Assembly (NCBI GenBank): GCA_947172415.1
Contig: OX359198.1
Location: 6,355,401-6,419,400, forward strand
DNA length: 64,000 nt
Source: Chondrosia reniformis
Lineage: Eukaryota; Porifera; Demospongiae; Chondrillida; Chondrillidae
Direction of reading: 5' to 3'
Under the pieces are notes generated by a model that was not told where the DNA came from, did not search any database, and worked only from the letters and a program-made list of their open reading frames with translations. The position numbers and the translations under genes are program-made. The first letter of the stretch is position 1, and the number at the start of each line of letters is the position of its first letter. This document shows, in pieces, positions 1 to 10,348 of the stretch.

Positions 1-2158
1 AGCAGAATCCTTCTGACTTCTCATCAGCACTGATATAGTGATCTTCAAGAGCCACAGATGCAAGGATATGTGTCGGGTCAATGTCATACAGGAAAGAGCC
101 AAATCTATCTCTAGTCCAAATAGACTGCTTCTGAGGAGTATATATCCAGTAGCTGATGTCATGGGTGAACTTCACTGGGTAGAGGATGGAGGGAGAGAAG
201 GAGGTGCAAGTTGGATCAGACAGTTGGGCCATCTCCCTGGCACAGCCAAGCAACCTCACATCAGGGATCTGGTAGCTGATGAGTGCAAGAGCAGTCAAAT
301 GGTGAGACACATGCAAAAAGATTGCAGTTTTGCTGGCTTTCACAAGTCCAGGAGATGATGTCACTTTGGGTCCATGTGAATATTGAGATGCAATTTGGCA
401 GCTTTCAGCCATGGCAGAACAGTCCCACCTTGTAATACTACATTCCAGGAGAGGAAAAGAATCAATAAGAAACTCAAAACCAACTGCATAGCGAGATGGC
501 AATGGTGGATTGCCCTGACATTCTTTCTCTGGAATCCATACGAGATTATAATGTATAATCACCTCAACCTCAGCTGATTGACTATCTTCTGTTGTTACCC
601 ATGCAAGACTTCCTTTGAGTGAAGAGGAACAGAGACTGGTGTCACTAAACAGAAATGAGTTTTCAGTTGGCCCAGGGAGACACTTGAGGTGTTTCAGTAG
701 AGAATCTCTAAAGGTCAGACATTTTTCCATGGCCTGTTCATAGCTGCTGACTGGTATTGTACCAGTTACAATTGGGGTGCACCTCTGGGACACTAGGTGG
801 ATGCTTGGCAATGTATTTTTAAACTCTGTAACTATAGAGTACACTCCAGCTCCACTTGGTAGAGTCTCCTTCGATCTTGATTGAGTACTTAGAATCCTTT
901 GGAAAGCTTTCCTGAGAACTGGCCTACATAATATAATAACAACATCATGTTTTTAAGTGGTTCATCAGAGAAGTTTGGCACAGCTAGAAGGAATCCTTAT
1001 CATCTAACATCATGTTTTACAACATATTCATTGCCCAGAAGAGAAGAAAATTGTACCTCATCAAAAGCTTTGTGGGTGAATTCCAATACATAGAAAAAGT
1101 GGCATTTTGATAATTTATGGGGACTGACTTTAAAGTGTATATCTAACTCACCCAACAGACTGTGCCAATGCTATCTTTACTTGGTGTCCGTTAATGGGGA
1201 CACTAATTACGCTGCCACAGTCCTCTTTATCTTGTTGAACTTTCTCTCCGGCAAATATTACACTGTGAGCATTTAGACCACTGGAGGTCCAGACCTCGCA
1301 TAAGGGAACCAACCCTAACTGTGAATATAGTGGACAAAGTACTTCTTCCAAGACTTTAACAATAGGAGTGGATTGTAGTAGCCTTACAGAGGAGAACATC
1401 AGACTGTCCTCTTTTAAAGGCACACACAAAGGTCTATCTAGTTTAGCATCACACAGTACTACAAATGAACATGATTCGCTCCAAAGCTTTGCTTCTCCTC
1501 CAACCTCACTGTGGGAGTTGCAGCTACATTCATCTGTGGTGTGTGTAGCAAATACGTGAGTCAGGGAACCATCGTTATAAAAGGATTTGTTTTGACTTCT
1601 ATATCCGGTTGAGGTGTATTCAGTGTACTGTTCCCTGTTAAATGGCTGAACTCGTACTAGTTTGAGATTTGCCTCTGCAGCAAGTTCAACAACTTTCCAG
1701 GTATCGTTGTAACGTCTCTGATGATCAGTGGGTGTACCTCCTTGACCTCTACAGAGGGTGATGTGTATTTCTCCCGAGCTAGCCTCAAGCAGCTGACACG
1801 CCGATGCGCAGAAAGCTGCAACTAGCTCTCTGTTCCTTTTAATGTTACTCTTCCCGCCCACGTGGGGAAAATTAAAGTAAATACGATTATATTTTTTATT
1901 CCAAATTTCTGGATAATCTTGCAGCCGAGTTGCGTCAATATTATGGATAATAGTTACATTTGGTAATAGGTCTAGTTTTGTTATTGTTTTCTTGCCTTGC
2001 TCCGAAGATAAGACCTTTTTCCGATCGTCTAGAGAGGTACATATGATCTTCAATCTAGGATTATTCAAAGCAAATGAAAGAGAGAACGTAAAGTTGCCAT
2101 CTCCTACAATTAAGCAAAGGCTTTGACTATCCACGTTAGGAGCAATGGCTACGGCCAT
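1..2158 (-). CDS. FDXACB1: FDXACB1-like protein: Rossmann methyltransferase-like domain fused to FDX-ACB domain (3' end beyond window)
   Basis: Proposed exons, 5' to 3' on the minus strand: 2158-1152, 1123-1057, then about 922 to beyond base 1. The first exon begins MAVAIAP and carries the GDGNFTFS motif (about residues 19-26) and FNFPHVGGK (about residue 95). These are hallmarks of the DUF2431/BMT5-like SAM-dependent methyltransferase family, whose yeast member methylates 25S rRNA. The last exon ends in a ferredoxin-fold anticodon-binding domain like that of PheRS, seen as KFTHDISYWIY (about 120-180) and DRFGSFLYDID. This order matches animal FDXACB1. Intron 1 is only 28 nt (1151-1124) but restores frame. 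The phase across intron 2 (1056-923) could not be reconciled, so a small exon or another acceptor there is possible. Whether the methyltransferase fold is active is unknown. Confidence 0.88.
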
Positions 2159-2221
2159 TTTTCAATAAGATTGTGATTGCGCAATCCAGACACAGTTGCG
2201 TGTATTTAGGCGCCTGAATAC
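2159..2221. promoter_or_regulatory. Shared divergent promoter between FDXACB1 and OGG1
   Basis: Only 63 bp separate the two start codons, which point away from each other, so the core promoters and 5' UTRs must overlap or lie inside this gap and the first exons. No TATA box is evident. The bidirectional arrangement is read from the sequence; shared regulation is inferred. Confidence 0.55.
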
Positions 2222-3372
2222 ATGGCTAAACTAGAACTGCCTCTTTCCAAGGAAGAGTTCTCCTTCAAATATACGTTGGGTGGAGGGCAAAGTTTCCGAT
2301 GGTACGAAGTGGAAGATGACGCATGGTTGGGTGTTCTTGGAAAGAGTGTGTTAAAGTTCTACCGAACAGAGGACAGTTCGACTCGCTGTAGCATATTATC
2401 TACGTTAGATTCATTTGAAGAAGTTCAAAGACAAGTTAACGACTTTCTTAGAACAAATATTGATATCAAATCACTCTATGACAAATGGAACGAGGCAGAT
2501 GGATATTTTAACGAGCTGTCGAAAGCGGCGCCAGGTGTAAGGCTACTCCGGCAAGACCCCCTGGAATGTCTGTTCGCCTTTATATGTTCCTCCAACAACA
2601 ATATTCCTCGTATAACGGGTATGATGGCGAAGCTCTGTAGACATTATGGAGAGCCCATAGGTGCTGTTGAGGGCGAGATGTACCATTCCTTCCCAAGGGC
2701 GAGGGTACTGGCAGACCCCAAAGTGGAAGAGGAGCTGCGCCAACTAGGCTTCGGGTACCGCGCCAGATACATCAATCAGACGGCAAAGGCTCTTGTCGAG
2801 CAAAAGGAGGAGTGGCTGCAGGGATTAAGAAGCCAGGCAGATTATTTAACAGCCCGGGAGGCGCTTACTACTCTTCCAGGTGTTGGCCCGAAAGTTGCAG
2901 ATTGTGTGTGTTTAATGGGTTTGGACAAGCTAGAGGCCATTCCTGTGGATACGCATGTGTGGCAAGTGGCACAGAGGCACTATGGCTTTGGTAGAGCTAA
3001 GACCTCCAGAACAGTAACAGCCAAACTGTATGCCGACATAGGTATGCCTGCAGGTATACTAAGTTGAATATATTATTGAATATATTTAAATGATATTTTC
3101 TTGTGTAAAACTTATCGTTTATCTTTTGTATTTTGAGTGTCTAATGTCACCAGCTGAAGAAGACTCTCATGGTTGATATGTCCGACATCCTCTCTAAAAC
3201 TGCACTCCATCTTCAGGCACTCAAAAGACGAAAGATGAACAATATAAAGGATAACATGAATTAGTTATTTATTTATGTTTAAATGTTATTTTCCAATACA
3301 GGTAGCCATTTGAGAAGTATATTTGGTCAAAATGCTGGATGGGCCCAGTCCGTGAGTTGTTGTCCATTTTAA
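2222..3372 (+). CDS. OGG1: 8-oxoguanine DNA glycosylase
   Basis: Two exons, 2222-3041 and 3302-3372, joined in phase 1, give 296 residues. OGG1 excises 8-oxoguanine opposite C and nicks the strand by beta-elimination in base-excision repair. The N-terminal domain has GGGQSFRW (20-27). SSNNNIPRITGM (123-134) is the conserved glycosylase helix. The helix-hairpin-helix/GPD block LPGVGPKVADC holds the catalytic lysine at K224 (human K249), and PVDTHVW holds the catalytic aspartate D243 (human D268). The short second exon supplies the GQNAGWAQSV helix matching the human C-terminus. No mitochondrial presequence is visible before the family start. The protein is shorter than human OGG1 (345 residues), mostly at the C-terminus. 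Confidence 0.96.
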
Positions 3373-3904
3373 CGACCTGCTAGTTCAAATCTTTGGCTTA
3401 TAATTGTAGGTCCTCTTTTGTGGCGAATTGGAATCAAAGAAGTTGATGAAACAACACCATTAATTTTGTAACTAGGGTCTTGGTTAAGGAGCTTTTGCCT
3501 AGAGTTTAGCTAGAACTCCAAAGGATGTCCACCGTTAGAACTCCTTTCTACCCTAAGCTAACACTGATGTCACGTGGCTATGTTCTTCTACAATTTCAAT
3601 GATTTTTTGTGTAAAGAATTATTTTATTATTTATTTTACTGTATTATAAAACTAATGTACATAAGTGTCAATTTACTCAATAAAAACAAATTATACGCAC
3701 ATATAAACCAGCTTTTAAAATGAAGTTCAAGTTTAATGGATAAAATGAAGAAATTGACTGAATCTCTAATGATCATTGTGAATTAATATCCCAAATTGTT
3801 GGTCCAGGGTGATCATGTTTGTGAAATACAATGAGGAGAATGTACAGAAGATGAATGTGACTTTGTACGTAAACCTGCATGACACAGGTGTGATCTACCT
3901 GTTG
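3373..3904. other. Intergenic gap between convergent OGG1 and SON
   Basis: This AT-rich stretch has no exon-like reading frame. It should hold the 3' UTRs and polyadenylation sites of both genes. A repeat arm resembling the foldback family (positions 3190-3240, ending in a GACGAAAGATGAAC-like motif) lies just before it inside the OGG1 intron. Confidence 0.5.
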
Positions 3905-6900
3905 TCATGCCAACCCTAGTGCCTTTAGACAGACTATGGCAGCCTCTGCCTTGGCTAGCTTCTTGTTGCTGCTGCAGCTGTCAGGCTTGAAAGTGCCAAG
4001 AGGTACCTTCACCTGACACACACATGGAATGACATTCAGCACATGGCTAGTCTCAATCACCATTCCCCTACATACTACATATTTTCTAGAGTATAGGGCT
4101 ATAGGGAACTAAACCTAGTAAGAGCTTTGGATGGGGATACAAGAGTCTTCTCTTTATTTTTCTGTTTGACTGGGCCAGATAGCTGTTTCTGAGATCTGAG
4201 AATACCACCCTTTATCAGTGAAATCCTTCTGGTCCTGAGCTGCCTCTTAATTTTGGGGTTATTTATACGTATATATATATAATAGCAATATGTATTAACA
4301 CATGTATAGTGTCCTATGTATGTCTGATAGGAATGTATATAGGAATGGCAGTTTACTTGATATTTGAAGTTTCTGTTGTGAGATGGACCACTGCATTCAA
4401 TCAAGTCATAATCTACTGTCCACCTCTTTCTCGTGGATAATTCATGCAATGCAGATACTGGATGTTTACCAGCATAACAACCTAGTATTACAAAAAGGAT
4501 AAGTATAGATGGTGTCATGTGACAGTCATGTGATGCTAACCCGTGGCACACACTACAGCTGAACTGGCCAGTGGTGGTCCTGAAGTGCTCTCCTCGTGCT
4601 CTGATACAGGAAGAGTACTGGACACGACAGTATTCTTGACAGTTTCATTGTTGGCAGCCAGGCCTACATAAAGAGGGCAGCTTACAGCAGTGCTGAAGAA
4701 CACTGTTGGGATCACAACATCTAACAATAAATACACTACACCAGTAACTTACACTTTCTATCCAGCTTTAGATCCTCAGAAATAGGTTCTGTTTGCCCTT
4801 GACCAGACTTACCTAGGGGATTCCCCGGTTGCCATCCCATGGACATTAGCATTTTCATACCAAATCCACCTTCAAGGGGCTTTAGGTTTTTAAACATGTC
4901 TCTCCTGACCCAGGCCTGCTGTCCCTTGTTGTGATCGGCCATGGGGATTGCCTGAACACTGACCTGACCGGTAAACTGACCCAACTTGTACTTGGAGTTT
5001 GACCATGCCGACAGCTGGAGGAAGGAAATACTGCATGACATGCCCATCAGCATGACACACCCATCAGCATGACACACCCATCAGCATGACACACCCATCA
5101 GCATGACACACCCATCATTATGACACACCCATCATTATGACACGCCCATCAGTATGACACGCCCATCAGTATGACACGCCCATCAGTATGACACGCCCAT
5201 CAGTATGACACGCCCATCAGTATGACACGCCCATCAGTATGACACGCCCATCAGTATGACACACCCATCAGTATGACACACCCATCAGTATGACACGACC
5301 ATCAGTATGACACACCCATCATTATGACACGACCATTACCATATGACACACCATTCAAATAGACTGTAATATGGTTATACTTGACCATTGACTGAACTGC
5401 ATTGTTGGCTTACTGCCTTCTCTACTTGCTCCAGTTTACTTTGAGTATCACCGTCCTCTGGATTCATGGAGAGGCTTTGCGAGAGACATATCCTTTTCAT
5501 CACCAGTTCACTCACATTCACATTCTCTGCTAACAACTGTACAGACGGGAAGGACCAGTAAAGTAGCAACGTCAAACACCTCCCCTCAATGACAACATGA
5601 TGTTAAAACTTGTGGTTTGATTATCTGTTTACTAGAGCATATATACTGTACACTCATTGTGGTAGCATTGTAGATAACATTCAGTCAGCCTCAATGATAA
5701 TCAATTAACTAATGAAGGGAACTTGCCTTTTATTTGACTCCAAACAAAAGTTGCTTTTTATAATTTTCCCCTCATAATTACTTACATAAAACTTTGATGA
5801 TACTTGTGGTTTGATTATCACAGAGTGAAACAGCCTTAGTCATAAAATATACACCTTCTGTACGCATACTTAAGAACAATATGTACAGTGAGACCTCACT
5901 TAACCGCATACATCTGTTTTATGTAAATATCGGGATAAATTGATGGTATTGGATAAGTGAGGGTTATATCGTTGATACATAATATGTCTATATACTGATC
6001 TTAATACCCCATTCGGTCAGAAAATGTGCCTGAATGGTATCATAGGTTGATTTAGGGTGTGCCTGCTGTATAGGCAGATTTCTTTCTTATCGTTTCCTGT
6101 CACTGTGTTCCTCCCAAGCAGCCATTCCCCATTTGTTAAAAATAACGCTGGATTATCGAGGGAAAAGTATACGGAAAATGAACTCTAATATACAAAACAA
6201 CACAACCAGATATGGACACCGAGGGTTCCAGATAAGTGTGGTAAAATTATATCTGTACGAGCAAAACAACAATGGAACATGTGGGAACTGGTTATGAGAG
6301 TTACAGTTAAGCAAGGTCTCACTGTACTTGTAATAGGTACTGCATGTACATATACCATTATGCAGTGTACAGTGCCAAAGGACAGTTACAAGTGCTAATA
6401 GATATTTGCTCACCTCTGACTACTTTTGAACAAAACTTTGTGTCAATCAGAATAATGCACTGAAAAGAGTATGATCCAGCTAGCCAGACCAACCCCAAAC
6501 TAAAATGGAGGAGGATCTCTCTAGCTGGATTAAAAGTGATACCACACTATATCTAGATTTCCAAAAATACCCGAAAATACCCGGTGGTCAGAAATGATTT
6601 TTATGCTACTTAACTCAATACGAATATCATTAGTTACAAATCTGCTGGAACTAAAAGCCATTTCCTTATTTGGTATAAATATAGCATGGTATCACAGCTG
6701 AGGGCACATATATAAAATTAACACTTATGGTTTGATTATACACATATGTGAAGATAAGACATCTACAGAATTCCATTAGCATGGCAACTGTACAGCCAAA
6801 AGAAAGGGCGACTAGAGGCAATATTATCCTCAAACTGATTCAAAGGCTCTACCTTCTCTGGTTGCACAATCTCCTCTTCGCCTTGAACATCTTCAATAAC

Positions 6901-8275
6901 ATGGTGCTGTTGTCCATCAGATACGGGAAAAGAGTTCTCAACCTTCATGACAGCACTAGGCATTGCTCCATCTAGCACTGCCTGCGTGGGGGTCTTCCAA
7001 CTGCTGTCGTGATAAACCAGATCTACAGACGCAATTTTGAGAAGTTGATTTCAGATGGTATGAGTGAAATGAGCCAATTTGGATCTCACCTGCTGTTGTA
7101 GTAGAGCCACTGCTATTGGCCGCTGTAAAGGGATCCCTATACAAGTAGGTATCTGGTACCACTGAAGACACCATTTCAGTGGCACACTGCTGAGCTGTTT
7201 GGATGGTAGGGGAGAACATCCGGTTCTGTGATATCTGCTCACAAAGTTTTGTGTATGAAGATAGGCTTGTGGTATCTGGAATAACAGCGTCAGGTGTAGA
7301 CATCTTGCGAGGTGGGCGAACGTGCTCTACTGGTCTCCTTGGTGATCTGGAGTCACTCCCACGCCTCCTCCTTGACCTCTTTCGCCTTGATCTGCAGATA
7401 CCAGCAGTTGTGACAAGAAATGAAACAATTAACCTCTCTATAGTGTCTGTAGGTTTATACATGTACCTGGATCTGGTGGGACTTTTGCTTCTTGATCTTC
7501 TGGAATATACTCTCCTTTTACTCCATCCCCTACTTCTAGATCTTGACCGTCTAGACCTGTCTCGGCTTCTAGATCCTGACCGTCTAGACCTGTCTCGGCT
7601 TCTAGATCCTGACCGTCTAGACCTGTCTCGGCTACCAGATCTTGACCGTCTAGACCTGTCTCGGCTTCTAGACCTTGACTGTCTAGACCTGTCTCGGCTA
7701 CCAGATCTTGACCGTCTAGACCTGTCTCGGCTTCTAGATCCTGACCGTCTAGACCTGTCTCGGCTACCAGATCTTGACCATCTAGACCTGTCTCGGCTTC
7801 TAGACCTTGACCTTCTAGACCTGTCTCTACTTCTAGATCTACTTCTTGAACTAGAATAAGATTTCTGAGCATCTTCTTTTTCTTTATTGTGTATATTCAG
7901 AACAATCTTCCTGGCATGTTTTAAAGGTGTATTGTCGAAAGGTTGATCTGCTCCATCTGAGTTTTCTCCCGATTTTTTCTGATCAACATCTCTTTCACTC
8001 TCTTCAACTGATCCTCCCGCCAAAACTTCAGCTTTAGAAAGAATCCTTCCAGAAGTCTCGGGTTCCTCCGAATCACTTGTGGAAACATCATCAGATAACT
8101 CAACCGGCAATTCGAGGTTTTCAGTAATCTTTTCCAAATCTTTCCTTTTTATAGAAATTTCGATAGATCGACTTCGTTTTTCTCTGGATTTGTGTTTTTT
8201 GTGATGGTGCCTTTTCTTGTGTTTAGAATGCTTCCGTTTATGTTTGTGGTGGCGATGGTGCGAATCTCTACCCAT
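3905..8275 (-). CDS. SON: SON-like RS / G-patch / dsRBD splicing cofactor
   Basis: Eight exons were resolved and all phases agree: 8275-7467, 7391-7090, 7022-6853, 5536-5414, 5014-4753, 4663-4541, 4481-4357 and 4012-3905, giving 673 residues. SON is a nuclear-speckle protein that promotes splicing of weak introns. Visible parts in order: a His/Lys-rich start (MGRDSHHRHHKHKRKHSKHK), an acidic stretch, an RS domain built of 11-residue repeats, a helix resembling the SON region before its GQFTG motif, a G-patch (GMKMLMSMGWQPGNPLGK), and a C-terminal double-stranded-RNA-binding domain (AGKHPVSALHELSTRKRW, then SSNKKLAKAEAAIVCLKALG). The chosen ATG has G at both -3 and +4; an in-frame ATG 75 nt upstream is less likely. 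Human SON is over 2,400 residues, so this is a compact version lacking the long vertebrate repeats. Confidence 0.93.
4060..4265 (+). repeat. Dispersed repeat family 1, copy in SON intron
   Basis: The core CTATAGGGAACTAAACCTAG is followed by AGAGCTTTGGATG, a run resembling ACAAGAGTCTTCTC and then CAGATAGCTGTTTCTG. The same order of blocks recurs near 11130-11280 and 40070-40290 on this strand and, reversed, near 45690-45850. Partial copies lie near 42636-42700 and 57025-57115. No coding capacity. Non-autonomous element of unknown class. Confidence 0.7.
5035..5350. repeat. Minisatellite, 17 bp unit, in SON intron
   Basis: About 18 head-to-tail copies of a 17 bp unit (CATCAGTATGACACGCC and close variants such as CACACC or CATTATG). 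It lies in the intron between the exons at 5014 and 5414, starting about 20 bp from the acceptor of the G-patch exon. Confidence 0.9.
5537..6852. other. Largest SON intron; no exon seen
   Basis: This 1.3 kb AT-rich intron separates the FPVSDG-containing exon from the exon that precedes the G-patch exon. Joining those exons keeps phase 0 and matches the expected order in human SON, so no hidden exon is needed. No clear repeat beyond short AT-rich motifs. Confidence 0.5.
7525..7860 (-). repeat. Coding minisatellite encoding the SON RS domain
   Basis: Roughly nine to ten copies of a 33 bp unit encode an 11-residue RS repeat of the type SRDRSRRSRSG or SRDRSRRSGSR. Alternating nucleotide variants (TTCTAGATCCTGACC versus TACCAGATCTTGACC on the plus strand) suggest expansion in pairs. 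It lies wholly inside the first coding exon and keeps the frame. Other reading frames through it are artefacts of the repeat. Confidence 0.9.
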
Positions 8276-8540
8276 CCCTTCATACAAGAACAAGACTAGA
8301 AATTTTGGCGGCCATTTTGACAAAATCGTGTGATTATCTTCATGTAACAACGAAATTCATACTCTGTGTGTGAGGTCCTCTGCTAAGTAGCTAGGAGACA
8401 AGGACAACCTACTATGCATAATCAGCACTCGTACACTTAGCTAAGAGTGGTCCAGTTGTAAGAGTTGCAGTATATTCTAAAAAAGCAAGCTTTCTACGCT
8501 CAGTGAAAGCTTTTTAGGAAATATTTTAAAGCGCTTTTAG
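8276..8540. promoter_or_regulatory. Divergent promoter region between SON and KLF
   Basis: The start codons of SON (minus) and the Kruppel-like gene (plus) are 265 bp apart and divergent. The gap holds both 5' UTRs and core promoters. It has no repeat and no long open frame. No TATA element could be assigned confidently. Confidence 0.5.
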
Positions 8541-9575
8541 ATGTCTTTATCTCCGCTCATGTTTAACTCATTGCTTCCCTGTACAGCGCTCTTCAATGAA
8601 GTGGAGAGCCTGGCCGACACTGGACTGATCGATTACACTGGAGAGCAATCCATTGGAAGAGTAAGTTGAGCATTGCACATGTAAGGCTTCCCGAGCTCTT
8701 GTATGGCTTCTACCTACCTGCCTTATTAATTATAGGTTGCAATTAAGCCTGAGCCGCTTGATATTACGGACGACATTCAAGGCTTTTTCTGGGAGCCTCC
8801 ACAAGAAATTGTAAAGCAACCTACCTTTGAAGAAGCGTTTAATTATACAATAACAGAAAAAAGACCAACGTATCTGCAAATTTCTAGTTATGGATGCCCT
8901 CCAGCATCTATTAAGCAAGAAATACCGGATAGTGGATACGACTGTGCGTATGCGGGAGTGTCTAACGCAAGATCTCCCGTGTATGTGAATTCCTATGTGC
9001 ATCAGAATGGTGCCTTGCCCACGCCACCAGCTATTTATGAACCCAAGGCCCATCCGAGTTTTAGCTATTTGAGTAATAGCTCAAAAAATGACAACTTTCC
9101 ATCAGATCTGCCCCAATTGAATCCCTCAAAGTTTCCAGTGGTCATTCCACCATTGACTCTTACCCCACCCTCGTCTCCTGGATCCACTAGTTCTGATCTT
9201 GCATCACCCCACGAGGATAAGAAATTACGACGTAGACATTCCTCCAAGGAGCAGAAGAAGATTCATGTTTGCCCTCAAGTTGGCTGCAATAAGCTCTACA
9301 CAAAGAGTTCCCATTTGAAGGCTCATGTCCGATCCCACACTGGAGAGAAGCCGTATGCTTGTAAATGGGAGGGGTGCACGTGGAGGTTTGCCCGTTCAGA
9401 TGAGCTGACTCGTCATTACAGGAAACACACAGGAGACAAGCCATTTGTGTGCAAGCTCTGCTCAAAGGCTTTCTCCAGGTCTGACCATTTAACACTGCAC
9501 ATGAAACGTCATTCTCAACCCTCCAATAGACGGAAAAGCCAAAAGAACCAGACTTTATTGCAAGTGGATAAATAG
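8541..9575 (+). CDS. Kruppel-like C2H2 zinc-finger transcription factor
   Basis: Two exons, 8541-8660 and 8736-9575, with a 75 nt phase-0 intron, encode 319 residues. The C-terminus has three tandem C2H2 fingers spaced as in the KLF/SP family: [38 protein letters not shown] and [17 protein letters not shown], linked by TGEKPYA and TGDKPFV. The base-contacting residues ([24 protein letters not shown]) predict binding to GC/CACCC boxes. Absence of an SP-type buttonhead CxCPxC box favours KLF over SP. The N-terminal part is Pro/Ser-rich and contains two sumoylation-type motifs, IKPE and IKQE. The exact orthologue number cannot be given. The gene is divergent from SON. Confidence 0.95.
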
Positions 9576-10348
9576 GGAATTTTTAATTTAACTGATTTTT
9601 CTATTTTTGAAATTGACTCCTTGCACATTTACATTCTTTTTTGTGTTTATATTATTACAGTAATAATATTATGAATCGGATCCACACAAATGAACTTACT
9701 GTATAGCTTAAAAGCACCATAGGGAGTGGGGCCAATGGCCAGTCCTTTGTTTGTACAAACAATCTAAAGTATTTACCTAATTCATGATGATAAACATTAG
9801 ATTGTCCAATGAATAAACACATGTACACAAGATTAATATTCTCACAACACCTAATAAATAGCACCATGCATTATAGGTGGACTACATACAAAATAGAAAT
9901 CAATTTAGAGGCAATTATGTCCTCTGAAATGATTGCGTGGATCAATCACCAACCAGCAGGCACACTATAGAGGTACACTGTTAGGAAGTTCAAGAGCCTT
10001 ACATACTGATTGGAACACTGGAAGTTCACTGAGGCAGGAAGTGTAGCCTATGCCCACTCTGTTGTGACTGCTATAGCTAACATTCTGTGACCTCTCCACT
10101 TGATGAAATCAGATAAAACAATTTTGTGTATATACACCATCAGAAACTGCAAACTTCTTCCAACAAGAAGGTGAAATCATGAAAATGGAATTTAATTTTA
10201 CATGCCTGGCTTATAATGTAAAGAAAGGAGTTAAATCCCTTAATACATAAATCAATAAAAAGCAGGAATAACAGCAATTAAAACAAATAATACAATCAAT
10301 TAATAAAATTGACATATGACTCAAATATCCTTTATTACATGTCACTTG
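9576..10348. other. Intergenic gap between convergent KLF and CDC27
   Basis: AT-rich DNA with no exon-like frame. An AATAAA-type signal near 9809 could end the KLF mRNA, and a TTTATT (AATAAA on the minus strand) near 10330 lies just downstream of the CDC27 stop. Confidence 0.45.

Noticed and set aside
5035..5350. Possible CRISPR-like array of short repeats
   Set aside because: Units are contiguous with no unique spacers, within an intron of a eukaryotic gene: a minisatellite.
7203..7859. 218-codon plus-strand frame rich in Leu/Asp/Arg
   Set aside because: Antisense shadow of the SON RS-repeat exon; repeat periodicity of 33 bp keeps other frames open.
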